Below, in pieces: positions 32,352 to 41,466 of a DNA stretch of 64,000 nucleotides. Within the stretch, counting starts at the first letter, position 1. Each line of letters begins with the position of its first letter. Position numbers and translations under genes: made by a program. Origin of the DNA: Proteiniborus sp. DW1 (GTDB taxonomy: Bacteria > Bacillota > Clostridia > Tissierellales > Proteiniboraceae); contig NZ_FMDO01000058.1 of NCBI RefSeq assembly GCF_900095305.1, positions 1-64,000 of the forward strand, read 5' to 3'. Under the pieces are notes generated by a model. That model worked only from the letters and a program-made list of their open reading frames with translations, searched no databases and was not told the DNA's origin.

Positions 32352-33606
32352 ATCTATTAACCCTATATATTTTGGCTCCTAAGCCTAAAAGCTTTTGTTC
32401 TATATTCTCATATCCTCTATCTATATGGAAAACATCATCTATTTCAGTTTTACCCTTTGCTATAAGTCCTGCAACTACAAGAGCTACTCCTGCTCTTAGA
32501 TCAGTGGCTCTAACTCTAGCACCAGTTAGTTCCTTCACTCCTTCGATTATAGCCACTCTTCCATCTACTTTAATATTGGCGCCCATTCTCTTTAATTCAT
32601 CAATATATTTGAATCTAGCCTCAAAAACACTTTCTGTAATAACACTGCTTCCTTCCGCTATGGATAAAATAGCTGCCATTGGTTGTTGGAGATCCGTAGG
32701 AAAACCTGGATAAGGCAGTGTTTTTACATTTACTCCTACTAGTTTACCGTTTGAGATTACCCTAACTGAATCATCATATTCTATTATATTAGCTGATGTT
32801 TCTCTAAGCTTTGCTATTATAGACTCTAAATGTTTTGGTATTACATTTTTGACTAATACATCTCCACCTGTAGCAGCTACTGCAACCAAATAAGTACCAG
32901 CTTCTATCTGATCAGGTATCACACTATAGGTACAACCATGTAACTTTTCTACACCTTCAATCCTAATTACATCTGTGCCCGCTCCTTTTACATCTGCTCC
33001 CATGGAGTTTAGGTAGTTAGCCACATCTACAACATGAGGCTCCTTAGCTGCATTCTCTATTGTAGTTCTGCCCTCTGCACATACTGCAGCCATCATAATA
33101 TTTATAGTAGCCCCAACACTCACTACGTCTAGATATATCTTGGTTCCAACAAGCTTGTCAGCTCTACATTTTATAACCCCATGCTCTATGTCTACCTTAG
33201 CTCCAAGAGCTTCAAAGCCTTTTATGTGCTGATCTATAGGTCTAGTTCCTATATCACAGCCTCCAGGATAAGCTACTTCAACTTCCTTAAAACGACTAAG
33301 ACCAGCTCCTAATAGATAGTAAGATGCTCTTATTTGCCTTGATAGGTCATATGGAGCTACAATTTTAGTTATCTTACTTGTATCGATGACCATTGTGCCA
33401 TTTTCATTTAACTCAATGTCTGCCCCAATAGAAGACATAATATTAGAAATACAAAATATATCCTTTATCATAGGAAGATTTTCAACAACACATCTTTCAC
33501 CTGCTAATATAGATGCAGGGATTATAGGCAATGCTGCATTTTTAAATCCGCTAACCTCAACTGCTCCATTAAGTTCATATCCGCCCTCAATTATTATCTT
33601 CTCCAC
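32350..33606 (-). CDS. murA: UDP-N-acetylglucosamine 1-carboxyvinyltransferase
   Basis: A 418-residue MurA, the first committed enzyme of peptidoglycan synthesis, transferring enolpyruvate from PEP to UDP-GlcNAc. Seen: [10 protein letters not shown] at the start with the substrate-binding KN, the catalytic Cys in [13 protein letters not shown], and [11 protein letters not shown] near the C-terminus with the usual Asp. The start is a GTG behind GAGGGTG. A hairpin between yycI and murA suggests it has its own transcript even though it is embedded in the wal region. Confidence 0.95.
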   Translation of the reverse strand: MEKIIIEGGYELNGAVEVSGFKNAALPIIPASILAGERCVVENLPMIKDIFCISNIMSSIGADIELNENGTMVIDTSKITKIVAPYDLSRQIRASYYLLGAGLSRFKEVEVAYPGGCDIGTRPIDQHIKGFEALGAKVDIEHGVIKCRADKLVGTKIYLDVVSVGATINIMMAAVCAEGRTTIENAAKEPHVVDVANYLNSMGADVKGAGTDVIRIEGVEKLHGCTYSVIPDQIEAGTYLVAVAATGGDVLVKNVIPKHLESIIAKLRETSANIIEYDDSVRVISNGKLVGVNVKTLPYPGFPTDLQQPMAAILSIAEGSSVITESVFEARFKYIDELKRMGANIKVDGRVAIIEGVKELTGARVRATDLRAGVALVVAGLIAKGKTEIDDVFHIDRGYENIEQKLLGLGAKIYRVNR

Positions 33607-33642
33607 TTAATATGTCACCCTCTCTCTGCTTAAATTAAAACA

Positions 33643-33677
33643 AAAAATAGAAGAAATATAGTATCTCTTCTATTTTT
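33643..33677. terminator. Hairpin separating yycI and murA
   Basis: AAAAATAGAAGA (33643-33654) and TCTTCTATTTTT (33666-33677), with T runs on both strands. It probably ends the walRK-yycHI transcript. Confidence 0.8.
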
Positions 33678-33699
33678 ATTTATAAAATCCTTCATTTAT

Positions 33700-34521
33700 T
33701 TAATTATCTTCCAAAAATATTTTAGTCCCGTCATTAAATATAACTCTCCAAGCTGGAGTAGCCTTTCCACCTATGGTGTTACTAGAGGGGTCAAGATAGT
33801 AACATATTGATATTTTCTCTATTGTCTTCCCATATGCTTCCTCCATAGCTAATAGCTTAAGTAAGGCTCTAGGAGCAGACATAATAGTTAAAGTAGTAGA
33901 GTCATCAGATTCTGCTGATTCTATCCAATATCTTTCAAATTTATTTATCCCTGTGGAACTAATAGTAAATCTCATGTAACTCTTTTCAAAATAGAATCCA
34001 TCGATAAACTTTGTAAATTCAATAAAATAAACATCATCATCATTACTAATAACACTTAATTTATAATCATCAGCTAAAAAGCCTTTATCCTGAATAAACT
34101 CCTTTGCAATATTTTCTGCCATAGTTTGTGTTAGGTTATCGTATACAGAAACTATGTTAGCATTCTCGTAAATTATTTCATTATCATTTCTTATACTAAG
34201 ATTTTCATTTCCATTAGTATAAAAATCGCTATCATTGATGGTCTCTTTGGAGTATTTGCTGCCTAAGAAGTTACTGATTATATCTTGGGAGTCATATACT
34301 TCATACTTGATTTTATATAATGGCATAGATGGTATATCCTTAGGTATATCCACTGCTATATTAATATTCTTTTCTAGCAAAACAGCCCTTACATCATTAA
34401 TAAAATTATCTCCTACTAATGGAGCATTGGTATTTCTGCTATTTATCAGCACATAAGCTAGAAATATATTTGTGATGATAAAGGCAACTATGAGAATATT
34501 TTTCGCCTTTGACCAGTCCAT
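33700..34521 (-). CDS. yycI: WalK-regulatory membrane protein YycI
   Basis: A 273-residue protein with the YycI layout: a short cytoplasmic start MDWSKAKNILI, one N-terminal transmembrane helix (VAFIITNIFLAYVLI) and a large extracytoplasmic part containing the YycI domain (VYFIEFTKFIDGFYFEKSYM, then ALLKLLAMEEAYGK). YycI and YycH are known to control the histidine kinase WalK through the membrane. ATG 34521 is preceded by GGTGA; the upstream ATG at 34539 is less likely. It follows yycH by about 27 bases. Confidence 0.85.
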   Translation of the reverse strand: MDWSKAKNILIVAFIITNIFLAYVLINSRNTNAPLVGDNFINDVRAVLLEKNINIAVDIPKDIPSMPLYKIKYEVYDSQDIISNFLGSKYSKETINDSDFYTNGNENLSIRNDNEIIYENANIVSVYDNLTQTMAENIAKEFIQDKGFLADDYKLSVISNDDDVYFIEFTKFIDGFYFEKSYMRFTISSTGINKFERYWIESAESDDSTTLTIMSAPRALLKLLAMEEAYGKTIEKISICYYLDPSSNTIGGKATPAWRVIFNDGTKIFLEDN

Positions 34522-34548
34522 ATTAATTTCACCATCCAAATAAGTTAG

Positions 34549-35988
34549 TTATCTTGGATTCCCCCCGTTTTCTACATAACCATCATAAGCATCAAATATA
34601 TAGCTATGTCCTGCCACATCTATGATCCAGACTGGCTTTAAGTATTGACTTCCCTCCACTGATGAATCGTAGAATGCTAAACTTGCATTCTCAATAGCTA
34701 ATTTGAACTTTTCATCTAATTCATCTGCAGATAGTATATCTATATTTATGTTATTGTACTTAATGTATTTTGCTTTAAGTTCACCGTAGTTTTTATTAAT
34801 TACATCATAAGCAGACAACATATCTTTATATTTTGGTGTTACTGTCCCAACTTCCTTCCATATATGCCTTTTGTATGATTTTACTTGATTATTAAACATT
34901 TCAATTTCTATAGAGTTTAGGGCTACATTTTCATCTGATGCTACAGTTAGTCCTTTAAGTTTATATTTAAAGGTAAACCTATATCCCTTATTGTTTTCAA
35001 ATTCAATTTTGTCTACCTTATATAGGTATGTATCTTTAGGCCTACCCATATGAGTATCTATAAAGTCTATAGCATTATTGAGACTCGTAATAGGGTTCCC
35101 AGCCTCTGCATTTGCTTCAACAGCTTTAAAAAATTCAAGAGTACCATTTTCATGAATCTTCAAAGTTCTTTGGCTATCAATGTATATCACTGAGCCATCA
35201 TTTTCCTCGATTCTTCGTATATATGCTAAGTCCCTATTAAAAAATAAGGATGCTATATTATTCTCCTCTAGTTCACTACTTATGTCGATTTCTTTTTGCA
35301 CATGTACCTGTGGTAAATTAAAATTTATCTCCCAAGGAATATATGTGTTATTTTTATTCTCACTTGAAAACAAATCCTTTACTGTATACACTCTTGTATA
35401 ATCACTTTTACTTATGTTGTCAATTTCATTCTTTATATTCTCATCACTAAAGTTTACTCCACTAATTTTTATATGGTTCTTTCTATCGCTAATCACAATA
35501 AAATTTTCCCTTGGGAAATCTAGGTAGATATATATACTATTAATCTTTCTGATAGACTCATTGATTGAGGATGAAATATCAGCATCAAACATTTTTCCAA
35601 AAACAAATGTATATATATCATTAGAGAAAAAGAAGCCAATAGATCTTTTTGTCCTATTTTCTTCAAATTCTTCATCAGTCATTTCTTCAATTTTAATATT
35701 CTTTGATTGGAATGCTGCTTTAAGTATTTCCTTACCTTTATCCCAAAGCCCGTGGCTCTCATCAATATACATAATGGCACGATTATTCCCGCTAAAATTG
35801 ATGATATATTTTTCAGGTAAAATAAAGTCAGATAATACACTTTCTTTAACATCATCGGATTCTTGTCCAAATGCAAAGGAACTAAATAATTCCTCTGGGA
35901 ATTCAACCCATAGTTGTTGTACAAGATAAAACGTTATAAGAACTAAAAAAGCTAGTAAAAAAGATTTTGCTCTTTCTCTTTGCTTCAT
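34549..35988 (-). CDS. yycH: WalK-regulatory membrane protein YycH
   Basis: A ~479-residue protein with one N-terminal transmembrane helix (FLLAFLVLITFYLVQQLW) and a long extracytoplasmic region matching YycH (SFAFGQESDDVKESVLSDF; PWEINFNLPQVHV; the C-terminal YLKPVWIIDVAGHSYIFDAY). It should act with YycI on WalK. I choose ATG 35988 with GGAG upstream; a TTG at 36003 is in frame. The gene sits between an unrecognised secreted-protein gene and yycI. Confidence 0.8.
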   Translation of the reverse strand: MKQRERAKSFLLAFLVLITFYLVQQLWVEFPEELFSSFAFGQESDDVKESVLSDFILPEKYIINFSGNNRAIMYIDESHGLWDKGKEILKAAFQSKNIKIEEMTDEEFEENRTKRSIGFFFSNDIYTFVFGKMFDADISSSINESIRKINSIYIYLDFPRENFIVISDRKNHIKISGVNFSDENIKNEIDNISKSDYTRVYTVKDLFSSENKNNTYIPWEINFNLPQVHVQKEIDISSELEENNIASLFFNRDLAYIRRIEENDGSVIYIDSQRTLKIHENGTLEFFKAVEANAEAGNPITSLNNAIDFIDTHMGRPKDTYLYKVDKIEFENNKGYRFTFKYKLKGLTVASDENVALNSIEIEMFNNQVKSYKRHIWKEVGTVTPKYKDMLSAYDVINKNYGELKAKYIKYNNINIDILSADELDEKFKLAIENASLAFYDSSVEGSQYLKPVWIIDVAGHSYIFDAYDGYVENGGNPR

Positions 35989-36013
35989 ATTTATCATCTC
36001 CAAAGAGATACTA

Positions 36014-36571
36014 TTATTTATTATTTATCAAATTTTTTATAGTCTCTATAACAGGAGATATAATAGCATTTTTAGCGTTATCTAAAGTCTTAGCTGCATC
36101 ATCTATTCCTTTACAAAGAACATACTTTACGTCTGTATAGGTATTATATCCATCTTTTTTTGTAACAACAATTTTATAAAGTCCTTTTTTTAGCTCTATT
36201 TCCTTTGGGTATACACCACTATCATTTAACTCTACATCTTCAGATAAGAGTAAGCTATAGTCCTCATCTTTTGCAGACTCAATAAGCTTTTCAATGGTTT
36301 TAACGTCTTCCTGTATCGCAACATTTGTATTTAAATATACTTCTAGAATCACATTTGAGTCTTTTTTACCTTTAATAGTAATTAAAATAACGTCTCCCTC
36401 TGTCTGTATACCATTTTCACTATTTACATTTATTTGTACTTCTTTTTCAGTTTTTTGAGTTTCTACCTTAACAGCCTGTTTGGTAACTGTATCATCACCA
36501 GCATATGCCATATTGCTTGTAATACTAACAGTTGCCAGTACTAGTGCCATTGCAAGGAGTTTTCTAGACAT
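36014..36571 (-). CDS. Secreted protein of unknown function in the wal operon
   Basis: A 185-residue protein with a clear signal peptide (MSRKLLAMALVLATVSI, cleavage near AYAG, ~25). The mature part is charged, rich in Lys, Val and Glu, with beta-like segments (GDVILITIKGKKDSNVILEV; ELKKGLYKIVVTKKDG) reminiscent of a small Ig- or jelly-roll-type domain. There are no Cys residues except one near C163. I do not recognise a family. It sits between walK and yycH on the same strand, where Bacillus has no gene, so it may be an extracellular partner of the WalK-YycHI complex. SD AGGAGGA. Confidence 0.65.
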   Translation of the reverse strand: MSRKLLAMALVLATVSITSNMAYAGDDTVTKQAVKVETQKTEKEVQINVNSENGIQTEGDVILITIKGKKDSNVILEVYLNTNVAIQEDVKTIEKLIESAKDEDYSLLLSEDVELNDSGVYPKEIELKKGLYKIVVTKKDGYNTYTDVKYVLCKGIDDAAKTLDNAKNAIISPVIETIKNLINNK

Positions 36572-36670
36572 AATAATTCCTCCTCATACCATATAATACT
36601 ACATTTTCATTATATACTAATTTTATTACAAACATATTACAGTGCAATTAAATTTGAATTACACATAGAC

Positions 36671-38473
36671 TTATTTTAAAGGTAGTATTATGTCAACAGT
36701 TGTTCCAACATTGCATTCACTATTAATTCGAATCTCACCATTATGGGCTTCGATGATTTGTTTAGCAATGGAAAGACCTAATCCAGTACCACCCATCTCT
36801 CTAGATCTTGCTTTATCTACTCTATAAAATCTCTCAAATATTCTGTTTATGTCTTCCTTAGGAATTCCAATTCCATTATCCTTAACTGTTATAGTCACTC
36901 TCTCAGAATCTGAGTTTGCTCCAATTTCTATTGTCCCATTATTAGGTGTATATTTGATTGCATTGGTAATTATATTTAGTATCACCTGCTCTATCCCATC
37001 TTTATCAGCTAAAACTTCCCCAATATCTTCCTTAATATTCAATTCTATCTTTTGATTTTTTTCCTCTGCTGATATTCTAATCTTTAGATAAATACTTTTT
37101 AAAAGTTCGTTTACTTTTATAGATTTTTTACTCCATTTCGTTTGTTTATAATCTAAATCAGAAAGCTGTAATAAATCTTTCACAATTCTTGCCATCCTAT
37201 CGCATTCACTATCTATTACAGACAAGAAGTTCATTGAGATTTCCTTATCATCAATAGCACCATCCATTAATGTTTCGGTATAGCTTTTTATAGTGGTAAT
37301 AGGCGTTTTAAGCTCATGAGACACATTAGCCACAAATTCCTTCCTCATATTTTCGAGTTTTTGTTGTTTTGTTATATCTTGAAATACTATTATCATACCA
37401 CCTATATTAGAGTTTTCGTCTATTAGCGGCGCATATTCTGCATTATATACCTTAGAATCAATCTCAATTATTTCACTGCCTCTCCATTTCTCTTCCTTTG
37501 AGATACCCCTTATAGTTATCCTATTGTTTTTTTCGTCGAATATTTCATCATACTGTATCTCGCTTAGTTCTTCAGGTTTTACCTTAAGCATATCTAAAGC
37601 TACTGGGTTTGCATGTATAATCTTTCCATCTAAAGAAACTGCAATTACACCATCAGCCATATGAGTAATTATGGTGTCTAGCTTGCTTTTTTCCTTATTC
37701 ACTTCTGCAAGAGTACTTTTTAACTTTAGGGTTAAGTAGTTAAACATACTTGCAAGCTGGCCAATTTCATCATCTGATTTAACCTCAACAACTTGGTCAA
37801 AGTCTCCTTTAGCCATTCTTTCTGCTTTTTTAGTTACATCATTAATCGGTTCTGTTATACTTCTAGCTATTAAAAAACCTATCAATACAGTAATGGCTAA
37901 AGCTAAAGCTGTAGCCTTTATTAAAATCGTCTTCGATTCTTCTAATGTATTATACATATCTGTCAGGTCAGACGTTACATATATAATCCCTTTTATCTTT
38001 CCATTATCTGACAATACCGGGTAGGCTAAGTGTTTTGCTCTACTTGTGCCATTGTCTATAGAGCTATAGCCTTCTCGCTTTTCACCATGCTTTTTTGCAT
38101 CAATAATTAACTCAGCCTGAATCTGGCTAAGGTTAAATGCACTTTGTCCTATTATTTTATTGTTACTAGAATTACTAGCGATTATTGAAGAAATACTAGT
38201 ATTGTCTATAATATATATTATCTCAGTTGCATAAACAGGAAGCTGTTTTACATCTGTTTGGATTTCCTCCTTAACTAGATTCCAGTCATCATTCTTCGAA
38301 ATATTGTTAGACATGTTTATTAAATTTCTAACCCTTGTCTCCATCGTTCTTGTAGCTTGATTTAAGTGATGATCTTCAAACTTTCTTATGATGAAAGCCA
38401 TAACAATCACCATAGCAATAAAAACTAGGAGGAAATATACCACTATAAACTTCCACCTAATGCTCTTAAACAT
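36671..38473 (-). CDS. walK: Sensor histidine kinase WalK
   Basis: A 600-residue kinase with the WalK architecture: TM1 (9-29), an extracytoplasmic PAS-like domain (~32-178), TM2 (~183-203), HAMP (~204-256), PAS (~264-370), HisKA with phospho-His H386 in NVSHELKTPITTIKS, and HATPase_c with N box, DNGIGIPKED and GGTGLGLSIAKQ. It senses cell-wall state and phosphorylates WalR. The 3-base gap to walR indicates one transcript. No cytoplasmic metal-binding change is obvious. Confidence 0.92.
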   Translation of the reverse strand: MFKSIRWKFIVVYFLLVFIAMVIVMAFIIRKFEDHHLNQATRTMETRVRNLINMSNNISKNDDWNLVKEEIQTDVKQLPVYATEIIYIIDNTSISSIIASNSSNNKIIGQSAFNLSQIQAELIIDAKKHGEKREGYSSIDNGTSRAKHLAYPVLSDNGKIKGIIYVTSDLTDMYNTLEESKTILIKATALALAITVLIGFLIARSITEPINDVTKKAERMAKGDFDQVVEVKSDDEIGQLASMFNYLTLKLKSTLAEVNKEKSKLDTIITHMADGVIAVSLDGKIIHANPVALDMLKVKPEELSEIQYDEIFDEKNNRITIRGISKEEKWRGSEIIEIDSKVYNAEYAPLIDENSNIGGMIIVFQDITKQQKLENMRKEFVANVSHELKTPITTIKSYTETLMDGAIDDKEISMNFLSVIDSECDRMARIVKDLLQLSDLDYKQTKWSKKSIKVNELLKSIYLKIRISAEEKNQKIELNIKEDIGEVLADKDGIEQVILNIITNAIKYTPNNGTIEIGANSDSERVTITVKDNGIGIPKEDINRIFERFYRVDKARSREMGGTGLGLSIAKQIIEAHNGEIRINSECNVGTTVDIILPLK

Positions 38474-38476
38474 TAA

Positions 38477-39166
38477 TTAGCCCCTCCTAAAGTAGTATCC
38501 AACTCCTCGCTTTGTGAGAATATACTTATATTCTCCAGAACTATCCTCTACTTTTTCTCTTAGTCGTCTTATAGTTACATCAACCGTCCTAATATCACCG
38601 TAATATTCATAGCCCCATACCTCTTCTAATAGCTGCTCTCTAGTAAATACCTGTTCTGCCCTTGTAGCTAAGAATTTCAACAGTTCGTACTCTCTTTGAG
38701 TAAGGTCGATAACCTTATCATTTCTTCTCACTTCATACTTGCTAGCATCTATTACTAAATCGCCAATATCTATAATCTCACTGTTATTTGACTGGCTAAA
38801 TAGTTCTGTTCTCCTTAAGTTTGCTTTTACTCTGGCTACTAGCTCTCTCATACTAAATGGCTTAGTTATGTAATCATCTGCCCCTAGCTCTAGTCCCAGT
38901 ACCTTGTCCACTTCTTCCTCCTTTGCAGTAACCATTAGAACTGGAGTTTGAAGTTTTTGCCTTATTTCTTTTAATACTTGAAAACCATCTTTTTTAGGTA
39001 ACATGACGTCAAGAAGAATCAAGTCTGGATTATCGTTAAGAGTTTTATTTATTGCCTCTTGTCCATCATAAGCTATAATTACATCATAGCCCTCTTTTTT
39101 TAAATTAAAGCTTATTATATCAGCTATAGGCTTTTCATCTTCCACAATTAATATTTTTTTACTCAT
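38477..39166 (-). CDS. walR: Response regulator WalR
   Basis: A ~229-residue OmpR-type regulator. The receiver has the acidic pair in VEDEKP, phospho-Asp in LILLDVMLPKKDG (~D53) and Lys in DYITKPF; the C-terminal winged helix ends TVDVTIRRLREKVED...RGVGYYFRR as in WalR/PhoP. It controls cell-wall hydrolase genes and is essential in many Firmicutes. ATG 39166 has GAGGTG at good spacing. First gene of the walR-walK-yycH-yycI transcript. Confidence 0.95.
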   Translation of the reverse strand: MSKKILIVEDEKPIADIISFNLKKEGYDVIIAYDGQEAINKTLNDNPDLILLDVMLPKKDGFQVLKEIRQKLQTPVLMVTAKEEEVDKVLGLELGADDYITKPFSMRELVARVKANLRRTELFSQSNNSEIIDIGDLVIDASKYEVRRNDKVIDLTQREYELLKFLATRAEQVFTREQLLEEVWGYEYYGDIRTVDVTIRRLREKVEDSSGEYKYILTKRGVGYYFRRG

Positions 39167-39291
39167 GATATGCACCTCAAATAATGAATTTTATTACTTC
39201 ATCTATCTCAATTAAATAGTATTCTATCTATCTTATATTCTATATAATAAATTTATTTCCTTCTTACAAATTCTGTGATATTTCACAAATA

Positions 39292-39475
39292 AGAAAAGCT
39301 TCTATCGATGATTTGAAAATTAAGGAAGCTTTTCTTGAACCACTGCATATACGACTTGCACGAAATCAAAGCTTTCGACAACTTGCTTAAAACTCATTGA
39401 AAAAAAAGTTCTTGATTATAAGGATTATAAAGTAGAGTTTTTCTGTTCGTTATAAAAAATAAATAGCAAAAAAGT
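39292..39475. repeat. Degenerate repeat, copy 1, with hairpin
   Basis: AAGAAAAGCTTC and GAAGCTTTTCTT (about 39292-39337) form a hairpin. From ~39,395 the sequence CTTGATTATAAGGATTATAA... to TTATAAAAA matches, with changes, 49,998-50,060 in the same orientation; weaker similarity extends over ~170 bases. The repeat lies in the gap upstream of walR. Nature unknown. Confidence 0.45.
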
Positions 39476-39589
39476 CTCATAGAAAAGAACTAAAATATGG
39501 ACTTTATGCCCTTGACACATTTTGTAAAAAAAGATAGAATATTCTTGAAATATCTAAAGCCCCCTATTTTCTTATTTTTTTACAATATA

Positions 39590-39622
39590 AAGTCAACCTA
39601 TTATTAGACGGTTGACTTTATA
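39590..39622 (-). terminator. Terminator of the metallopeptidase gene
   Basis: AAAGTCAACC pairs with GGTTGACTTT across an 11-base loop. On the minus strand TATATTG and, further on, T-rich sequence follow. Confidence 0.6.
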
Positions 39623-39654
39623 TATTTGTTTCATAAATTCTTATAATTTAAATT

Positions 39655-40479
39655 TTAGTCAAACCCATTATACTCAAAAATATTAGTCTTAAAAACTACC
39701 TTTGCAGACTTGTTTATGCTGTTTCCTTTTCCCAGTATATCAAGCATATTTCTCATTTTATCAAATCCCCAAGTGTCTGATATTCCTTTTACTATTTCAA
39801 AAGACTTCCTATAGGCAACATTTTGGTCAATATCATCAAATCTTTTATCCAAATCCTCTAAAGTAATTTTATATTCATCAGGGCTATACTCCTGCCATTC
39901 AAATCCTGTAAGCTTATACTCAGTATATAATGCCAACCCTTCAGTAAGCCACATGGGATAGTTACCTCTAGTTATATCATCTATTAGTAGATGTGTAAAT
40001 TCATGGAGTACTGGACCGTTATACTCATATATTTTCTCAAGATTTTCAGTATCTTTAATCCATGCTCTTGGAGATAATATATTAATTACTCCACTATAGT
40101 ACACCCCTATAGGTGTGCTCCCTCTATTGAACCTTAAGTTTTCTATAAAAGCCTTTTCATCTTTATAAATAATCACATCACTCTTTGAGGATGGGATATA
40201 CTCATACATATTACATATGCTTTCATGGTATTTATCTGCTATACTAGCAGTTAATTTTGCATACTCTTCATCTTCTTTTTCATATCTAATTATAAAATTT
40301 TGTGTTTCTAATATTTCAAAATCCTTTGCGTAACTTAGAACCCTAGCTTTTTCAATATGCTTTACTATTGGATAAAAAGAAACCTGTAGTATTTCAAACT
40401 GATATATAAACACAGCAACTAATGCTGCTATTAATAATATTACTATAAGGGTAGGACCCCTCACTAATTTAACTTGCAT
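39655..40479 (-). CDS. Membrane-anchored HExxH metallopeptidase (peptidase MA-like)
   Basis: A 274-residue protein with an N-terminal transmembrane helix (GPTLIVILLIAALVAVFIY) and an outward-facing gluzincin-like domain. The zinc motif is LHEFTHLL with the downstream Glu in WLTEGLALYTEYK, as in peptidase MA-family proteins. An N-terminal part (EILETQNFIIRYEKEDEEYAK) is typical of those. The substrate is unknown; it is probably involved in surface-protein handling. Alone on its strand between terminators. Confidence 0.75.
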   Translation of the reverse strand: MQVKLVRGPTLIVILLIAALVAVFIYQFEILQVSFYPIVKHIEKARVLSYAKDFEILETQNFIIRYEKEDEEYAKLTASIADKYHESICNMYEYIPSSKSDVIIYKDEKAFIENLRFNRGSTPIGVYYSGVINILSPRAWIKDTENLEKIYEYNGPVLHEFTHLLIDDITRGNYPMWLTEGLALYTEYKLTGFEWQEYSPDEYKITLEDLDKRFDDIDQNVAYRKSFEIVKGISDTWGFDKMRNMLDILGKGNSINKSAKVVFKTNIFEYNGFD

Positions 40480-40619
40480 ACCAACTTCCCCCTTTTAAAT
40501 TCATATGTATGAGGGAATAGCAATATTATATCATAATATTATGTAAACTTCATTGTTAAATTTTATAAGTCAATCCTCATCAGTTAAAATCTTTCGTTAT
40601 GAAAAACACCCAAAATTTT

Positions 40620-41363
40620 TTACTCTTGCTCTAGGAGTTCTGATATTGTAACAAATTTATATCCTTGATTAATTAACTCAGGCAATATTACCTTTAGAGC
40701 TTCGATAGTTTGATTTTCGCTTGCTTCATTGTGGTCATGAAATAAAATGATGTCTCCATTTTGAGCTTGAGATATTACTGTTTCAGCTATTTTATCTGCT
40801 CCAGGATTACTCCAGTCTTTAGAATCTTGATAGTATGTCCATAGGATTAACTTACATTGATTTCTTAGTGCTACGTCATATACTGTCTGATTATAAGTAC
40901 CATAGGGCGGCCTAAATACCCTAGCCTCTTTTCCTGTACTGGCAAGAATAATTTCTTGAGTTTTGTCAAATTCCTCCTCTACTATTTCTAAATCTTTATT
41001 CTTCATATTTATATGATTATAGCTGTGAATACCTATTTCATGCCCTTCTTCTCTTTGCCTAAGTAATATTTCGGGATACATCTCTCCATGCTTACCTAAA
41101 ATAAAAAAGGTTGCTTTCACATTGTACTCCTTAAGTATATCTAGTATTTCATGTGTGTATATTGGATGGGGACCATCATCAAATGTTAGTGCTAAAACTC
41201 TTTTGTCTCTAGGCCCATTAGATACTATGTTAGCTGCTTCAGCTAACTCGTCTAAGCCATTGAAAAAAGTGGGCTTTGACTTACTTTGAAATATAAAAAT
41301 AGAAGCTATTATAATTATAACTATATTAGCGGCTATTCCAATCCTTACTTCTTTTTTTAACAT
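40620..41363 (-). CDS. Polysaccharide (chitooligosaccharide-type) deacetylase
   Basis: A 247-residue CE4 deacetylase with an N-terminal signal anchor (about 8-27). NodB-domain motifs: LTFDDGPHPIYT (metal and catalytic Asp), HSYNH (motif 2, HxxxH), RPPYGTYN (motif 3), and ILFHDH near the end (motif 5). It likely deacetylates peptidoglycan GlcNAc or similar wall polymers outside the membrane. Similar to the PdaA/PdaB-type proteins of spore formers. Alone on its strand. Confidence 0.9.
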   Translation of the reverse strand: MLKKEVRIGIAANIVIIIIASIFIFQSKSKPTFFNGLDELAEAANIVSNGPRDKRVLALTFDDGPHPIYTHEILDILKEYNVKATFFILGKHGEMYPEILLRQREEGHEIGIHSYNHINMKNKDLEIVEEEFDKTQEIILASTGKEARVFRPPYGTYNQTVYDVALRNQCKLILWTYYQDSKDWSNPGADKIAETVISQAQNGDIILFHDHNEASENQTIEALKVILPELINQGYKFVTISELLEQE

Positions 41364-41428
41364 TGTAACTCCTCCATTTGGTTATATAACTAATATAATT
41401 ATATTATCAAACTTCAATCTATATGCAA

Positions 41429-41466
41429 CAAAACTCAGCATCGCTTATTCATGCTGAGTTTTGTTG
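41429..41466 (-). terminator. MATE gene terminator
   Basis: AACAAAACTCAGCAT pairs perfectly with ATGCTGAGTTTTGTT across an 8-base loop. TTTTGTTG follows on both strands. It precedes the MATE stop by a few bases or overlaps it. Confidence 0.8.
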
